NCBI RefSeq assembly: GCF_000427905.1
Contig: NZ_ATYX01000010.1
Span: 62,001 to 126,000, forward strand
Direction of reading: 5' to 3'
DNA from: Thermocrispum agreste DSM 44070
GTDB lineage: Bacteria > Actinomycetota > Actinomycetes > Mycobacteriales > Pseudonocardiaceae
DNA: 64,000 nucleotides
How positions within the stretch are numbered: position 1 is the stretch's first letter; each line of letters opens with the position of its first letter. Below, in pieces: positions 49,404-58,323 of this stretch. The translations under genes and the position numbers were made by a program. The notes under the pieces are model-generated. The model made no database searches and was not told where the DNA came from. It saw only the letters and a program-made list of their open reading frames with translations.

Positions 49404-49434
49404 CTACTCGCGGCACCCCTGCGGAACTTCCGGA
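49294..49434. repeat. 59-nt imperfect direct repeat spanning a gene's 3' end
   Basis: Copies at 49294-49352 and 49376-49434 differ at four positions. The second copy includes the stop codon and last codons (PQGCRE) of the mas gene at 49404-50411, so the end of that gene has been duplicated into the gap. Confidence 0.85.
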
Positions 49435-50411
49435 TCCTCGCCGGTGTCACCGCCGTGGATCTCCAGGTCGGCGATCTTCCACTGGTCGTCCACCAGCCGG
49501 GCCGTCACGGCGAGCGAGCCGGAGCTCTTCTCGGTCTGCCCCGCGGACTTGCGCTCCCACATGTTCTCCACGAACACGATGGCGCGCGCGGTGTCGTCGG
49601 TCAGCGCGGTGACCGCGCTGTAGGACACCTTGGTCGCCGACACCGTCTTCTGCTTCGGCGCCTGCTTCTGGATCGCGCAGTTGAGCGTGGCGAACTGCTT
49701 GCGCAGCTTGTCCGACGCCAGCAGCTCGTTCACCTCGTCGTCGCGGCCGTCCAGGTCGCGGTAGTCGTAGGTGAACAGCGTCTCGACCGCCGCGTCGATC
49801 TCCTTCTTGGCCTGGCTGGTGGTGATCGGATCGATCTGCGCTTTGTTCCCGATCAGGTCCGCCGCGGAGTAGTACTGCCACGCCGCGATGCCGGCGAACG
49901 CGGCGAACACCACCGCGGCCACCACGGCCGTCCAGAACGGCACGCGCCGCGAGCTGCCGGACTCCCGCTGTTTGCGGGCAGTGACCCGCCGCACGCTCGC
50001 AGGCTCAGCGGTGGTGTCGACGTCCTCTTCCTTGGTGGGCCGCAACCTCCCGGTGTCCCTGGACTTGGACCGGGGCACCCGGCGTGGCTCCGGTTCCGCC
50101 AGCTCGGCGGCTCGGTCGTCCACCTCGGCGGCTCGGGCTTCCGGTTCGGCTCCCTCGGCTGCCGCCTGCTCCTCGACGGGCTCCGCGCTCGCCCCGGCGG
50201 CCTTGGCGTCAGCGGTGGGCGTTTCCTCCGCGCCCACCGCCTCGGTGGTGCGCGCAGCGGTCTCCTCGGTGCCGGTGAGGTCCTCCAGCTGCGCCGAGTA
50301 CGGCGCGGGCCGCGGCCGCGGGCTCGGCTTGCCCCCGCCGGGCTTGCGGCGCCCGGCGACGTGCGGGCGACGCGTCGGGTAAGGGCTGGGACGGCGACGT
50401 GGTGTGGGCAC
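49404..50411 (-). CDS. Mce-associated membrane protein, long N-terminal extension
   Basis: A 335-residue Mas protein (mycobacterial Mce-associated type). Residues 1-155 are a low-complexity cytoplasmic extension rich in Pro, Arg, Ala and Glu; one transmembrane helix covers 158-178 (PFWTAVVAAVVFAAFAGIAA). The external domain (about 180-335) has the NTF2-like fold features of Mas proteins: LFTYDYRDLDG, DKLRKQFATLNCAIQ, VSYSAVTAL and a final WKIADLEIHGG. Two cysteines are outside. It begins 6 nt after the preceding mas gene. The role is to stabilise or assist the Mce importer. Confidence 0.85.
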   Translation of the reverse strand: MPTPRRRPSPYPTRRPHVAGRRKPGGGKPSPRPRPAPYSAQLEDLTGTEETAARTTEAVGAEETPTADAKAAGASAEPVEEQAAAEGAEPEARAAEVDDRAAELAEPEPRRVPRSKSRDTGRLRPTKEEDVDTTAEPASVRRVTARKQRESGSSRRVPFWTAVVAAVVFAAFAGIAAWQYYSAADLIGNKAQIDPITTSQAKKEIDAAVETLFTYDYRDLDGRDDEVNELLASDKLRKQFATLNCAIQKQAPKQKTVSATKVSYSAVTALTDDTARAIVFVENMWERKSAGQTEKSSGSLAVTARLVDDQWKIADLEIHGGDTGEDPEVPQGCRE

Positions 50412-50417
50412 GAGTCG

Positions 50418-51074
50418 TCACTCCGATCCGCTGCTGGCGATGCTGGGGGCGGGGGCGAAGTTGTCCACCTTCCACTCGTCACCGACCAGCCGAAGCTGGG
50501 TGACCAGTCGAAGCGGGATCGTCCCCAGCGTCTTGCCGTCCTTGATCTTGCTGGCGTGCACGGCGGCGACGACCTCGGCCGTGGACGGCTCGAGCCGGGC
50601 GATGCCGATGTCGAGAATCTGGACGCTGGTGTCGAGCTTCTCCTTGACGATCAGTTTGCGCGCGTTCGGCCACCCCGCCTCGGTCGCCGCGTTGAACTCG
50701 TCGGTCGACATCGCCCGCTGCGCTTGGCGGGCCTTGTCCGGGTTGGCGTGGTCGAACGCGGAATAGGCCACGACCGCCCGGCGTGCGGTGTCCAGCACCG
50801 CCTGCCTGGTCTGCGCCGCCTCGTACTCGGTCGACGACATCGTGGTCCACCACAGGATTCCGAAGACCACGGCGGCGATCAGCGCGACCACCGCCACCCC
50901 GCCCGCAACGAACACCGCGGTCCTGGACGGCTCCGGCCGCCGCTCGGCCTTGTCCACCAGGATCCGCCGGCCGGCTTTCCGGTCGGTCCGCTCGCCGTCC
51001 GCAGCGACCGGGTCGACGGGCTCGCCGGCGGGCTCGTGCCGCCCGCCGTCGGCGTCGGTCCTGTCGTGTGTCAT
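50418..51074 (-). CDS. Mce-associated membrane protein
   Basis: A 218-residue Mas protein. The cytoplasmic N-terminus (about 50 residues) is acidic and basic in turn, one transmembrane helix covers about 53-75 (VFVAGGVAVVALIAAVVFGI), and the external domain matches that of the next gene: YSAFDHANPDKARQ, VSTDEF-type region, VHASKIKDGKT and WKVDNFAPAPS at the end. A Shine-Dalgarno-like GAGGA precedes ATG 51074. It follows mceF after a 114-nt gap and is the first of two tandem mas genes that close the mce operon. Confidence 0.85.
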   Translation of the reverse strand: MTHDRTDADGGRHEPAGEPVDPVAADGERTDRKAGRRILVDKAERRPEPSRTAVFVAGGVAVVALIAAVVFGILWWTTMSSTEYEAAQTRQAVLDTARRAVVAYSAFDHANPDKARQAQRAMSTDEFNAATEAGWPNARKLIVKEKLDTSVQILDIGIARLEPSTAEVVAAVHASKIKDGKTLGTIPLRLVTQLRLVGDEWKVDNFAPAPSIASSGSE

Positions 51075-51188
51075 TCCTCAATCCCTGCTCCGGCTGCCGC
51101 ATCAGGGTACGGCCGTGCCTGTTTTCTCGACGTCAATGGCGGTCACCGTGCGCCTGCCCGGCCGACCGTTCCGCCCGTTCGGGGGAGG

Positions 51189-52454
51189 TCACCCCAGCCC
51201 GAGCATGCCGCCGAACGACGTCACCGTCTTGCTGACGGTGAGGTGGTCCGGGCGGCCGTCCATACGGCGCTGGTAGTCCAGCGATTCCTGGTCGCGGTTG
51301 GCGTTGGCGGCGACTTCCTCGTCTGTGGCCTCGCCCACGGGTATGCCGTTGTACGGCGCGTTCAGCGAACCGCGCACGTTGATCGGGCTGCCCTTCGGCT
51401 CGGCACAGTACGCGTCCTTGTTGTACGGCGGGTCGTTGGTGATGTCGCTGCCCTTGCGCCGGACCGTGCCCTCGTAGCCCTTCACGCACGGGGGCGGGTC
51501 GAACAAGTTCAGCGTCAACCCCAACGGCGCCTCGCCCTTGTTGTCGCGCAGCATGGTCACCGCACCCGCGGACAGCGCCGGGTAGGTGAGGAACGCCTGC
51601 TCCAGGCCCTCCAGCCGGGTGCCGGCGATCCGCCCGACGGTGATCAGGTTGGCGATCACATGGCTGAGGCCAGGACCGATCTCGTCCACCACTTCGCTGA
51701 CCTGGGTGGCCGACGACGGCACCTGGTCGATCAGCTTGCGCAGGTCCTCGTCGGATCCCTTCAGCGCCTCGGACACCTTCTGCAGGTCGGTGGCGAACGA
51801 CCGCACGTGGTCGAACTCCTCGTTCTGCGTGCTGAGCACCTGATTGCCGGACTCCAGCAACTGCCGCAGATCCGGCAGGTTCTTCCGGGCACCGCGGACG
51901 AACTCGCTGGAGGTGTCCATGAGCACCTGCAGGTCCTTGCCGTAGTCACCGGCGAACGCGTCGTACGACTCGTTCACCACGGTGCGCAGCGCGTCCGTCG
52001 GCACCGAGTCGGCGAGGTCGGTCAGCTCCTCGATCACGTCGTCGGTGCCCGGCGGCCGCTTGGTGTCGGTGATGACCGACCCGTTCTTCAGGTACGGCCC
52101 GCCTGCCTTGCGCGGCCGCAGGTCGATCAGCTGCTCACCGACCGCGGACCGGTTCATCGCTACCGCCTGCACGTCCGCGGGAATCGGCGGGGCGTCCGGT
52201 TCGATGTTCAGGTCGATCTCCACCCCGGTGTCGGTCAGCCGCATGTCACCGATCCGGCCGACCTTGACGCCGCGATAGGTGACCTCGCCGTTGGGGAACA
52301 CCCCACCGGTGTCCGGCATGCGCACCGCCACCGTGTAGCCGGCATCGCCGAACGCCTTGCCCACGTCGGTGAACCGGATCAGCGCGTACACCAGCGCCGT
52401 GCAGCTGATCAGCACGAACGCCACCAGCTGCAGCTTGGTCTTGCGGGTGAGCAT
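51189..52454 (-). CDS. mceF: Mce protein F
   Basis: Sixth substrate-channel subunit, 421 aa. N-terminal transmembrane anchor 8-27 (LQLVAFVLISCTALVYALIR), MlaD domain about 35-115 (YTVAVRMPDTGGVFPNGEVT and VGRIGDMRLTDTG), then a long helical stretch to about 300 which in these complexes builds the periplasm-spanning tube. The C-terminal 100 residues are polar and carry conserved cysteines (PPPCVKGYEG, DAYCAEPKG). It overlaps mceE by one base (TGATG). It acts with MceA-E in one hetero-hexamer. Confidence 0.92.
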   Translation of the reverse strand: MLTRKTKLQLVAFVLISCTALVYALIRFTDVGKAFGDAGYTVAVRMPDTGGVFPNGEVTYRGVKVGRIGDMRLTDTGVEIDLNIEPDAPPIPADVQAVAMNRSAVGEQLIDLRPRKAGGPYLKNGSVITDTKRPPGTDDVIEELTDLADSVPTDALRTVVNESYDAFAGDYGKDLQVLMDTSSEFVRGARKNLPDLRQLLESGNQVLSTQNEEFDHVRSFATDLQKVSEALKGSDEDLRKLIDQVPSSATQVSEVVDEIGPGLSHVIANLITVGRIAGTRLEGLEQAFLTYPALSAGAVTMLRDNKGEAPLGLTLNLFDPPPCVKGYEGTVRRKGSDITNDPPYNKDAYCAEPKGSPINVRGSLNAPYNGIPVGEATDEEVAANANRDQESLDYQRRMDGRPDHLTVSKTVTSFGGMLGLG

Positions 52455-53653
52455 CAGTGACCCCCCATCGGCAGCGCGCCGGTCAGCGACTCGATCAGCC
52501 TGCGCGGACCCGACCCGTCCATCGGGATCTCCGGCAGAATCTGCGGCACTTCCAGGTCCGGCAACGGCAGCTGGTTCGGATCCAGCAGCTCGCCTTCGGC
52601 CATGGGCAGGTCCTTGACGATCGGCAACCCAGGCATCGGGTGGCCGCGGTTGCGCCGGAAGTTCTTGACGATCTCCTCCAGATCCAGGCTGACCCGGGCG
52701 AACAGGTTGAAGTAGTCACCCTTGGCGCCTTCCACCGCGCCGTCGGAGAACGGGAACGACACCAGCAGCTCCAGCGACTGCGGCAGGTCCTCCGCGTCGG
52801 CCAGGTTCTGCAGGATCGGCCGCAGCGACTCGAGGTTGTCGATCAAGTCGTCCTGGCTGCGCTGCAGCGTGTCGGTGGCCACCTCGGACAGCTTGCGCAG
52901 CGACTTGAGCATGCGGGTGAGGTCCTTGCGCTGGTCGACCAGCACCTTCATGCCGGGCGACAGGTCGTCCAGCGCCTTGGCCACCACGTGCTTGTCCTTG
53001 CGCAGCGTCTTGCTCAGCCGGTTCAGGCTGTGCAGCGCCCTGTCGATGTCGTCGGTCTGCCCGTTCAGCCCGCGCACCAGCGTGTTGGCGTTGTGCAGCA
53101 GCGCCTTGATCTCCGGCTCGTTGCCGGTGAGCGTCTTGTTCAGCTCCTTGGTGATGGTGTTGACCTGCTCGATGCCGCCGCCGTTGAGCAGCATGGACAG
53201 TGCGCCCAGGATCTCCTCGACCTCCACGTTGCGGTTGGTCCTGGACAGCGGGATGACCGAGCCGTCGGTCAGCTCACCGCGCGCCGTGCCCCGCGGCGGG
53301 CGCACCAGGTCGATGTACTTCTCCCCGAGCAGGCTGGACTGCTTGATGTTGGCCAGGCTGTTCGCGGGCATGTCGGCGTCCCTGCGGAGCAGCACGGTCA
53401 CCTCGGCGTGCCAGCCGTCGTCGGCCAGGTCGATCTTCTCCACCCGGCCGACCGGCACCTCGTTCACCTTCACGTGGGTCTGCGGCACCAGGTCCAGCAC
53501 GTCCCGGAACTGGATCTTCACCCGGATCGGGTCCTCGCCGAGGTCGGCGCCGCCGGGCAGCGGCAGGTCGTAGATGCCGGTGAACGAGCTGCACCCGGTC
53601 GCCGCCAGGGCCAGCGTGGCGAGCAGCGCGATCAGCGCACGTCGCATGCGCAT
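52454..53653 (-). CDS. mceE: Mce protein E, lipoprotein
   Basis: Fifth Mce subunit and the usual lipoprotein of the set: signal peptide ends in the lipobox LAATGC with Cys21 as anchor. 399 aa; MlaD domain about 40-125 (VLDLVPQTHVKVNEVPVGRV), then a long helical tube region to about 330 and a Pro-rich end (LPDLEVPQILPEIP). The ATG at 53653 overlaps the mceD stop (TGATG); a second ATG two codons on would serve too. In mycobacteria this subunit (LprK type) tethers the complex. Confidence 0.92.
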   Translation of the reverse strand: MRMRRALIALLATLALAATGCSSFTGIYDLPLPGGADLGEDPIRVKIQFRDVLDLVPQTHVKVNEVPVGRVEKIDLADDGWHAEVTVLLRRDADMPANSLANIKQSSLLGEKYIDLVRPPRGTARGELTDGSVIPLSRTNRNVEVEEILGALSMLLNGGGIEQVNTITKELNKTLTGNEPEIKALLHNANTLVRGLNGQTDDIDRALHSLNRLSKTLRKDKHVVAKALDDLSPGMKVLVDQRKDLTRMLKSLRKLSEVATDTLQRSQDDLIDNLESLRPILQNLADAEDLPQSLELLVSFPFSDGAVEGAKGDYFNLFARVSLDLEEIVKNFRRNRGHPMPGLPIVKDLPMAEGELLDPNQLPLPDLEVPQILPEIPMDGSGPRRLIESLTGALPMGGH

Positions 53654-54825
53654 CACTGGCCACCTCCGTACTGGATCGCCTGCAGTTGCCGCAGCGGCGG
53701 CGGGATCTTGCCCTTCTGCAGCGAGTTGATGACCGAACCGACCGAGGGCAGCGCATCGCCCAGCGGCGCGACCTTGTCGCACAGCGAACCGAGCGGCTTG
53801 CCGGCCTCGGGCACCTGCTTGACGATGTTGCAGATCATCACCAGCGGCGGCTGGGCGAGCTCGTTGAAGTCCGAGCGGGTGTCCAGTGCACCGGTGCTGC
53901 CGTTGTAGGCGTTGATCACGTTGCCCAACGCCACCGGCGCGATGTCCAGGATCTCGGTCAGCGCCGCCCGCTGGTCGACCAGCGTCTTGGTCACCTCGGC
54001 CAGCTTGTCCACGTTGCTGCGCAACCGGTCCTTGTTCTGGTCGATGAACCGCTTGACCTTGGCCAGCGTGGAGCCGAGCACCTTCACCGTCTCGCGGAAG
54101 TTGTGCCGCTCCTCCGACAGGAACGCGCTGACCTCGGCCAGCTGCTGCTCGAACGTGCGGATGTCGGCGTCGCTGTCGGCGAACGTCTTGGTGATCTTGG
54201 CCAGGTTGGTCACGGTGGCGAACAAATCGTCCTTGTTGCCGTCCAGCGTGCCGGACGCCTTGCCGAGCTTGTCGATGGTGGCGTTGAGCGCCTTGCCGTT
54301 GTCCTTGAAGTTCTCCGCCGCCGTCTTCAGCAGCCGGGACAGCGAGCCGTCCTTGTTCGCCCCCTTCGGCCCCAGCGTCTCGCTGACCTCGATCAGCGTC
54401 TCGTACAGGTCGTCGATCTCGAGCGGGACGGCGGTGCGCTCCATGCCGATGACCGCGTTGTCCTTCAGCGTCGGCCCACCGGTGTACGGGGGAGTGAACT
54501 GGACGTAGCGGTCACTGACCAGCGACGGGGCAACGATGACCGCCTGCACGTCGGCGGGCAGCCGCACGGTGCGGTCGTAGGTCATGGTGACCTTGACCCG
54601 GTCGCCCATCGGCAGCACTTCCTCGACCGTGCCCATGGCAACGCCACGGACCCGGACGCTGTTGCCCTCGTAGAGGCCGATGGCCGACGGGAAATAGGCG
54701 GTCACCCGGCGGACGTTGGCGTCCTTGAGGGTCCACCAGAGCGCGCCGGCCACCACCAGGCCGAGCACGCAGGCGAGCGCGATCCCGCGCCACAGTTGCG
54801 CTGCGAAACGAGTCTGCGGGCTCAT
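53653..54825 (-). CDS. mceD: Mce protein D
   Basis: Fourth Mce subunit, 390 aa. Transmembrane anchor about 12-32 (GIALACVLGLVVAGALWWTL), MlaD domain about 36-118 (VTAYFPSAIGLYEGNSVRVR, then VAMGTVEEVLPMGDRVKVTM), long helical region to about 330, polar C-terminus with a Cys pair (MICNIVKQ, GSLCDKVAPLG). It overlaps mceC by 4 nt (ATGA). Part of the lipid-transport channel. Confidence 0.92.
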   Translation of the reverse strand: MSPQTRFAAQLWRGIALACVLGLVVAGALWWTLKDANVRRVTAYFPSAIGLYEGNSVRVRGVAMGTVEEVLPMGDRVKVTMTYDRTVRLPADVQAVIVAPSLVSDRYVQFTPPYTGGPTLKDNAVIGMERTAVPLEIDDLYETLIEVSETLGPKGANKDGSLSRLLKTAAENFKDNGKALNATIDKLGKASGTLDGNKDDLFATVTNLAKITKTFADSDADIRTFEQQLAEVSAFLSEERHNFRETVKVLGSTLAKVKRFIDQNKDRLRSNVDKLAEVTKTLVDQRAALTEILDIAPVALGNVINAYNGSTGALDTRSDFNELAQPPLVMICNIVKQVPEAGKPLGSLCDKVAPLGDALPSVGSVINSLQKGKIPPPLRQLQAIQYGGGQ

Positions 54826-55811
54826 CGCGGATCACACCCGTCCTCGTTCAGCGGCCCCGCTTGCGGCAGCAGGAAACCGCACAGGTAGTTGTCGAACCAC
54901 CGGCCGTTGCCCAGCACGTTGTTGAACTGCCGGACGAACGGGGCGAACGCCTCGATCCCCTCACCGAGCGCCTTGCGGTTGCGGTGCAGCAGGCTGGTGA
55001 GCCGGTCGAGGTCCTTCAACACCGGGCGCAGCTGCTTGTCGTTGTCGTCGACCAGGCCGTTGAGCTGAGCGGCCAGCTGCTGGCTGCTCTCCAGCAGGGC
55101 CGAGATGGCCGCCTTGCGCCGATTCAGCTCGGCCAGCAGCACGTTGCCGTCCTGCATCAGCTTCACCAGCTGCTCGTCCCGGTCGGCCAGCGTGTCGGAC
55201 ACCTCGCGGGTGTTGGCCAGCAGCTTGGCCAGCTGCCGGTCCCGCTTGGCGATGGTGTCGGACAGGCGGGACAAGCCGGTCAGTGCACCGCGCAGCTCCT
55301 GAGGGGTGTCGCGGAACGTCTCGGACAGCACGTCGAAGCTCTGCGCCAGCTGGTCGGTGTCGATCTCGTCGACGGTCTGCGCCAGGTCCCGGAACGCCTC
55401 CAGCACGTCGTACGGCGACGTGGTGCGCTCGACCGGGATGACCTCGTTCGGATCCAGCGGCTTCGTCCCGGCCGGTTCCAGCGACAGGAACTTCTGCCCG
55501 AGCAGCGACTTGAGTTTGATGTCCGCCCTGGTCTGGTCGCCCATCCAGGCGTCCTTGACGTAGAAGGTGACCCGGACCAGGTTCTGCTCGTCCAGCTCGA
55601 CGTCGGCCACCTTGCCGACCTTGATGCCCGCGATGCGGACCTCGTTGCCCGGCTTGAGCCCGGCCGCCTCCTCGAACTGGGCGCTGTAGGTCGTCCCGGC
55701 GCCGATCAACGGCAGGTCGTCGGCGTTGGCCGCGGCCACCAGACCCATCGCGATCACCGAGATCGCCACCACGGCGATGGTGATCGGGTTGCGTTTCTGG
55801 AACGACTTCAT
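54822..55811 (-). CDS. mceC: Mce protein C
   Basis: Third Mce subunit, 329 aa. Transmembrane anchor about 9-30 (PITIAVVAISVIAMGLVAAA), MlaD domain about 38-118 (GLKPGNEVRIAGIKVGKVAD), then a helical tube segment to the C-terminus, which ends with a conserved Cys (NYLCGF, EDGCDPR). The ATG at 55811 overlaps the mceB stop (ATGA); an in-frame GTG at 55823 is less likely. Part of the same hexamer. Confidence 0.92.
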   Translation of the reverse strand: MKSFQKRNPITIAVVAISVIAMGLVAAANADDLPLIGAGTTYSAQFEEAAGLKPGNEVRIAGIKVGKVADVELDEQNLVRVTFYVKDAWMGDQTRADIKLKSLLGQKFLSLEPAGTKPLDPNEVIPVERTTSPYDVLEAFRDLAQTVDEIDTDQLAQSFDVLSETFRDTPQELRGALTGLSRLSDTIAKRDRQLAKLLANTREVSDTLADRDEQLVKLMQDGNVLLAELNRRKAAISALLESSQQLAAQLNGLVDDNDKQLRPVLKDLDRLTSLLHRNRKALGEGIEAFAPFVRQFNNVLGNGRWFDNYLCGFLLPQAGPLNEDGCDPR

Positions 55812-56854
55812 GCCGTGCCACACCTCTCTCGCGGTGCGCGCGGTGTCTCGATCGGGATCTCCTGCCCGCCCGGCACCTTCACCGTGATGTCCAGGCCGCA
55901 GACGTAGAAGTTGAACCAGGAGCCGTAGCTGGCGGTGCGGCCGATCGTGGTGTACTTCTTCGGCCCGAACACGATGAAGTGCTCGATCTTGTCCTCGTGC
56001 TGGTTGAGCAGCCGCGTGGCCCTGCCGAGCTCGGCGATGTCGTCCTTGAGCGGCTTGCGGGTGTCGTCGAGGAAGCCCGCGGTGGTGCGGGCCAGCTCGT
56101 CCAGCGACTCCACCGCGTCACCGATCGGCACCGCGTCCTCGGCCAGGCCGGAGACCAGCTGCTGCAGCGTGTCGACCGTCTCCCGGAACTGCGGGCCCTT
56201 GGCGTTGAGGGTGTCCAGCACCGAGTTCAGGTTGTCGATCAGCTCGCCGATCACCCGGTCCTTGTCGGCCAGCGTGTTGGTCAGCTGCGCGGTGTGCGCC
56301 AGCAGGTTCTCCACCGTGCCGCCCTCGCCCTGCAGCACCTGCACGATCTCGTAGGACAGCTGGTTGACGTCCTTCGGCGACAGCGCGGTGAACAGCGGCT
56401 TGAACCCGTTGAACAGCTCGGTGAGATCGACAGCAGACCGGGTCTGCTCCAGCGGGATCCGTCCGGTGCCGTCGGTCGGCAGGTAGTCGTCGCGGCCGGA
56501 CGGCGGGCCGGGGTCGAGCGCGATGTAGCGCTGGCCGACCAGGTTCCGGTACCGCACGGTGGCGATGGTCTGCTTGGGCAGGCGCCGGTCGGCGTCCACC
56601 TCGAACTCCACCTCGGCCTGGTTGCGGTCGGCCACCCGCACGTCGGTGACCTGGCCGACACGCACACCGGCGATCCGGACGTCGTCGTTCTCCAGCAGCA
56701 GCGTGGCGTCGGAGAACCGCGCCGTGTAGGTCACCGTGCCGCTCATGTTGATGTTGGCGATGCTGATGCCGAGCACCGCCGTGGTCACCACGGTGATCAC
56801 CGCGAAGATGGTCAGCTTGATCAGCGGACCGGTCACATGGGTCGCCGACTTCAC
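55808..56854 (-). CDS. mceB: Mce protein B
   Basis: Second Mce subunit, 348 aa. Transmembrane anchor about 11-33 (LIKLTIFAVITVVTTAVLGI), MlaD domain about 38-125 (LENDDVRIAGVRVGQVTDVR), helical region with TLADKDRVIGELIDNLN, and a C-terminal SYGSWFNFYVCGLDI block typical of MceB. The start GTG at 56854 overlaps the mceA stop (GTGA); a longer reading of this frame upstream is out of frame with mceA and not coding. Confidence 0.92.
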   Translation of the reverse strand: MKSATHVTGPLIKLTIFAVITVVTTAVLGISIANINMSGTVTYTARFSDATLLLENDDVRIAGVRVGQVTDVRVADRNQAEVEFEVDADRRLPKQTIATVRYRNLVGQRYIALDPGPPSGRDDYLPTDGTGRIPLEQTRSAVDLTELFNGFKPLFTALSPKDVNQLSYEIVQVLQGEGGTVENLLAHTAQLTNTLADKDRVIGELIDNLNSVLDTLNAKGPQFRETVDTLQQLVSGLAEDAVPIGDAVESLDELARTTAGFLDDTRKPLKDDIAELGRATRLLNQHEDKIEHFIVFGPKKYTTIGRTASYGSWFNFYVCGLDITVKVPGGQEIPIETPRAPRERCGTA

Positions 56855-58323
56855 CGGATCTCCACCTCCGCTCCACGGTAGAGCGGACCCACCAGCAAGC
56901 TGCCCCAGCTGGGCATCTGGTTGGGCTTCATGCCGGTCTCGATGCTCACCAGGTGGCTGAGCAGGTTGTTCTCCGCCGGGGTGTTCACCTCGTCGGCCAC
57001 GGCGGCGGCCGGGGCGGCGCCACCGCCGCTCGCGTCGTAGGTGCCCGCCATGCCCTTCGGCTTGGTGCCCGGCTTGCACTCCTTCAGCCACTGCTCCGGC
57101 ACCTTGTTGCCGAACACGTTCACCACGTCGCACGGCAGGCCCTCGGCGTCCCACTCCGGCGCGCGGGGATCGGGTTCGCCCGCCGGGTCGGTGCCGTCGT
57201 CGAACCGCAGGAACTTGTACGGCATCGGCAGCGGGCTGGGGATGTCCTCGTGGTGCACGTCGACGCACCACGGCCCGCGGTACTTGCCCAGCTCGTCGGT
57301 GCCGATGCCGCCGAACTCCGGCTCGTCCTGGCCCGGCTTGTACTTCTCCTGCGCGGGCCCGATGACCACCTTGGCCCGCAGGCCGGGGGTGGAGGTGCCC
57401 TTGCCGAACGCCGCGTCCAGCAGCGGCAGCGCCTCCGCCATCTGACTGGTCACGCACGGCACTTCCGGCGCGTACTTGGCCAGCATGGCCAGCGTGCGCT
57501 TGTTGACCTTGTTGACCGTGACGATGTTGTTCCGGTTGGCCTCGAGGTAGTCCTGCAGGTCACGCGAGGCGGTGGTCAGCGTGCGGTACAGCGAGTCGAG
57601 GTTGCGCTGCTTGTCCACCAGCGTGGCGGACGTGGTGCGCATGTTGTCCAGCGTGTCGATCAGCTCGGGCGCGACGTCCTCCAGGTTGTCGGAGAACTTG
57701 GCCAGCTCCTGCAGGTTCTGCTGTAGCTCGGGCAGCTCCGGGTTCAGCTCGCCCATGTACTCGCCGAGCTCCACCAGCGTGTCGCCGAGCTGCTCGCCGC
57801 GGCCCTCCAGCGCGTTGGCGATGGCGGTCAGCGTGCTGTTCAGCTTCTGCGGCTGCACCGCGCGCAACACCGGGAGCAGCTTGTCGAACGACTGCGCCAG
57901 CTCCAGCGCCGCGCTCGATCGATCCTGCGTGATCACGTCGCCCTCGGACATCTTCGGACCGTCCAGCGACGGGAAGGACAGCTGCACGTAGCGCTCACCG
58001 AACAGCGTCTTCGGCATGATCCGCGCAGTGGCGTTCTTCGGCAGCTGCGCCGCGTACTCCGGGTCCAGCGCCAGATCCAGGACGGCGCCGTCCGGGGTCG
58101 GGGTGATCTTGGCGACGTGCCCGACGAACACCCCGCGCGCCTTGACGTCCGACTTCACCGCCAGCTGGTTGCCGACCTTGTCGGTCTCCAGCTTCACCGT
58201 CACCACGTCCCGGAACGCGTGCTGCTGGCTCGCCACGCTCAAGCCGACCAGTCCGAGCACGATCACGATGAAGCCGATGCCGAGCAGTCGGCGCTTCAGC
58301 ACGGTTCCCAATCCCCTGCTCAT
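56851..58323 (-). CDS. mceA: Mce protein A
   Basis: First Mce subunit, 490 aa. Transmembrane anchor about 13-32 (LLGIGFIVIVLGLVGLSVAS), MlaD domain about 38-118 (KSDVKARGVFVGHVAKITPT), helical tube to about 290, and a long C-terminal domain with cysteines (CVTSQMAEAL, WCVDVHHED, LPCDVVNV) and a Gly/Ala-rich stretch (ASGGGAAPAAAVADE). It overlaps yrbEB by 4 nt (ATGA). MceA proteins contribute substrate recognition in mycobacterial systems. Confidence 0.92.
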   Translation of the reverse strand: MSRGLGTVLKRRLLGIGFIVIVLGLVGLSVASQQHAFRDVVTVKLETDKVGNQLAVKSDVKARGVFVGHVAKITPTPDGAVLDLALDPEYAAQLPKNATARIMPKTLFGERYVQLSFPSLDGPKMSEGDVITQDRSSAALELAQSFDKLLPVLRAVQPQKLNSTLTAIANALEGRGEQLGDTLVELGEYMGELNPELPELQQNLQELAKFSDNLEDVAPELIDTLDNMRTTSATLVDKQRNLDSLYRTLTTASRDLQDYLEANRNNIVTVNKVNKRTLAMLAKYAPEVPCVTSQMAEALPLLDAAFGKGTSTPGLRAKVVIGPAQEKYKPGQDEPEFGGIGTDELGKYRGPWCVDVHHEDIPSPLPMPYKFLRFDDGTDPAGEPDPRAPEWDAEGLPCDVVNVFGNKVPEQWLKECKPGTKPKGMAGTYDASGGGAAPAAAVADEVNTPAENNLLSHLVSIETGMKPNQMPSWGSLLVGPLYRGAEVEIR

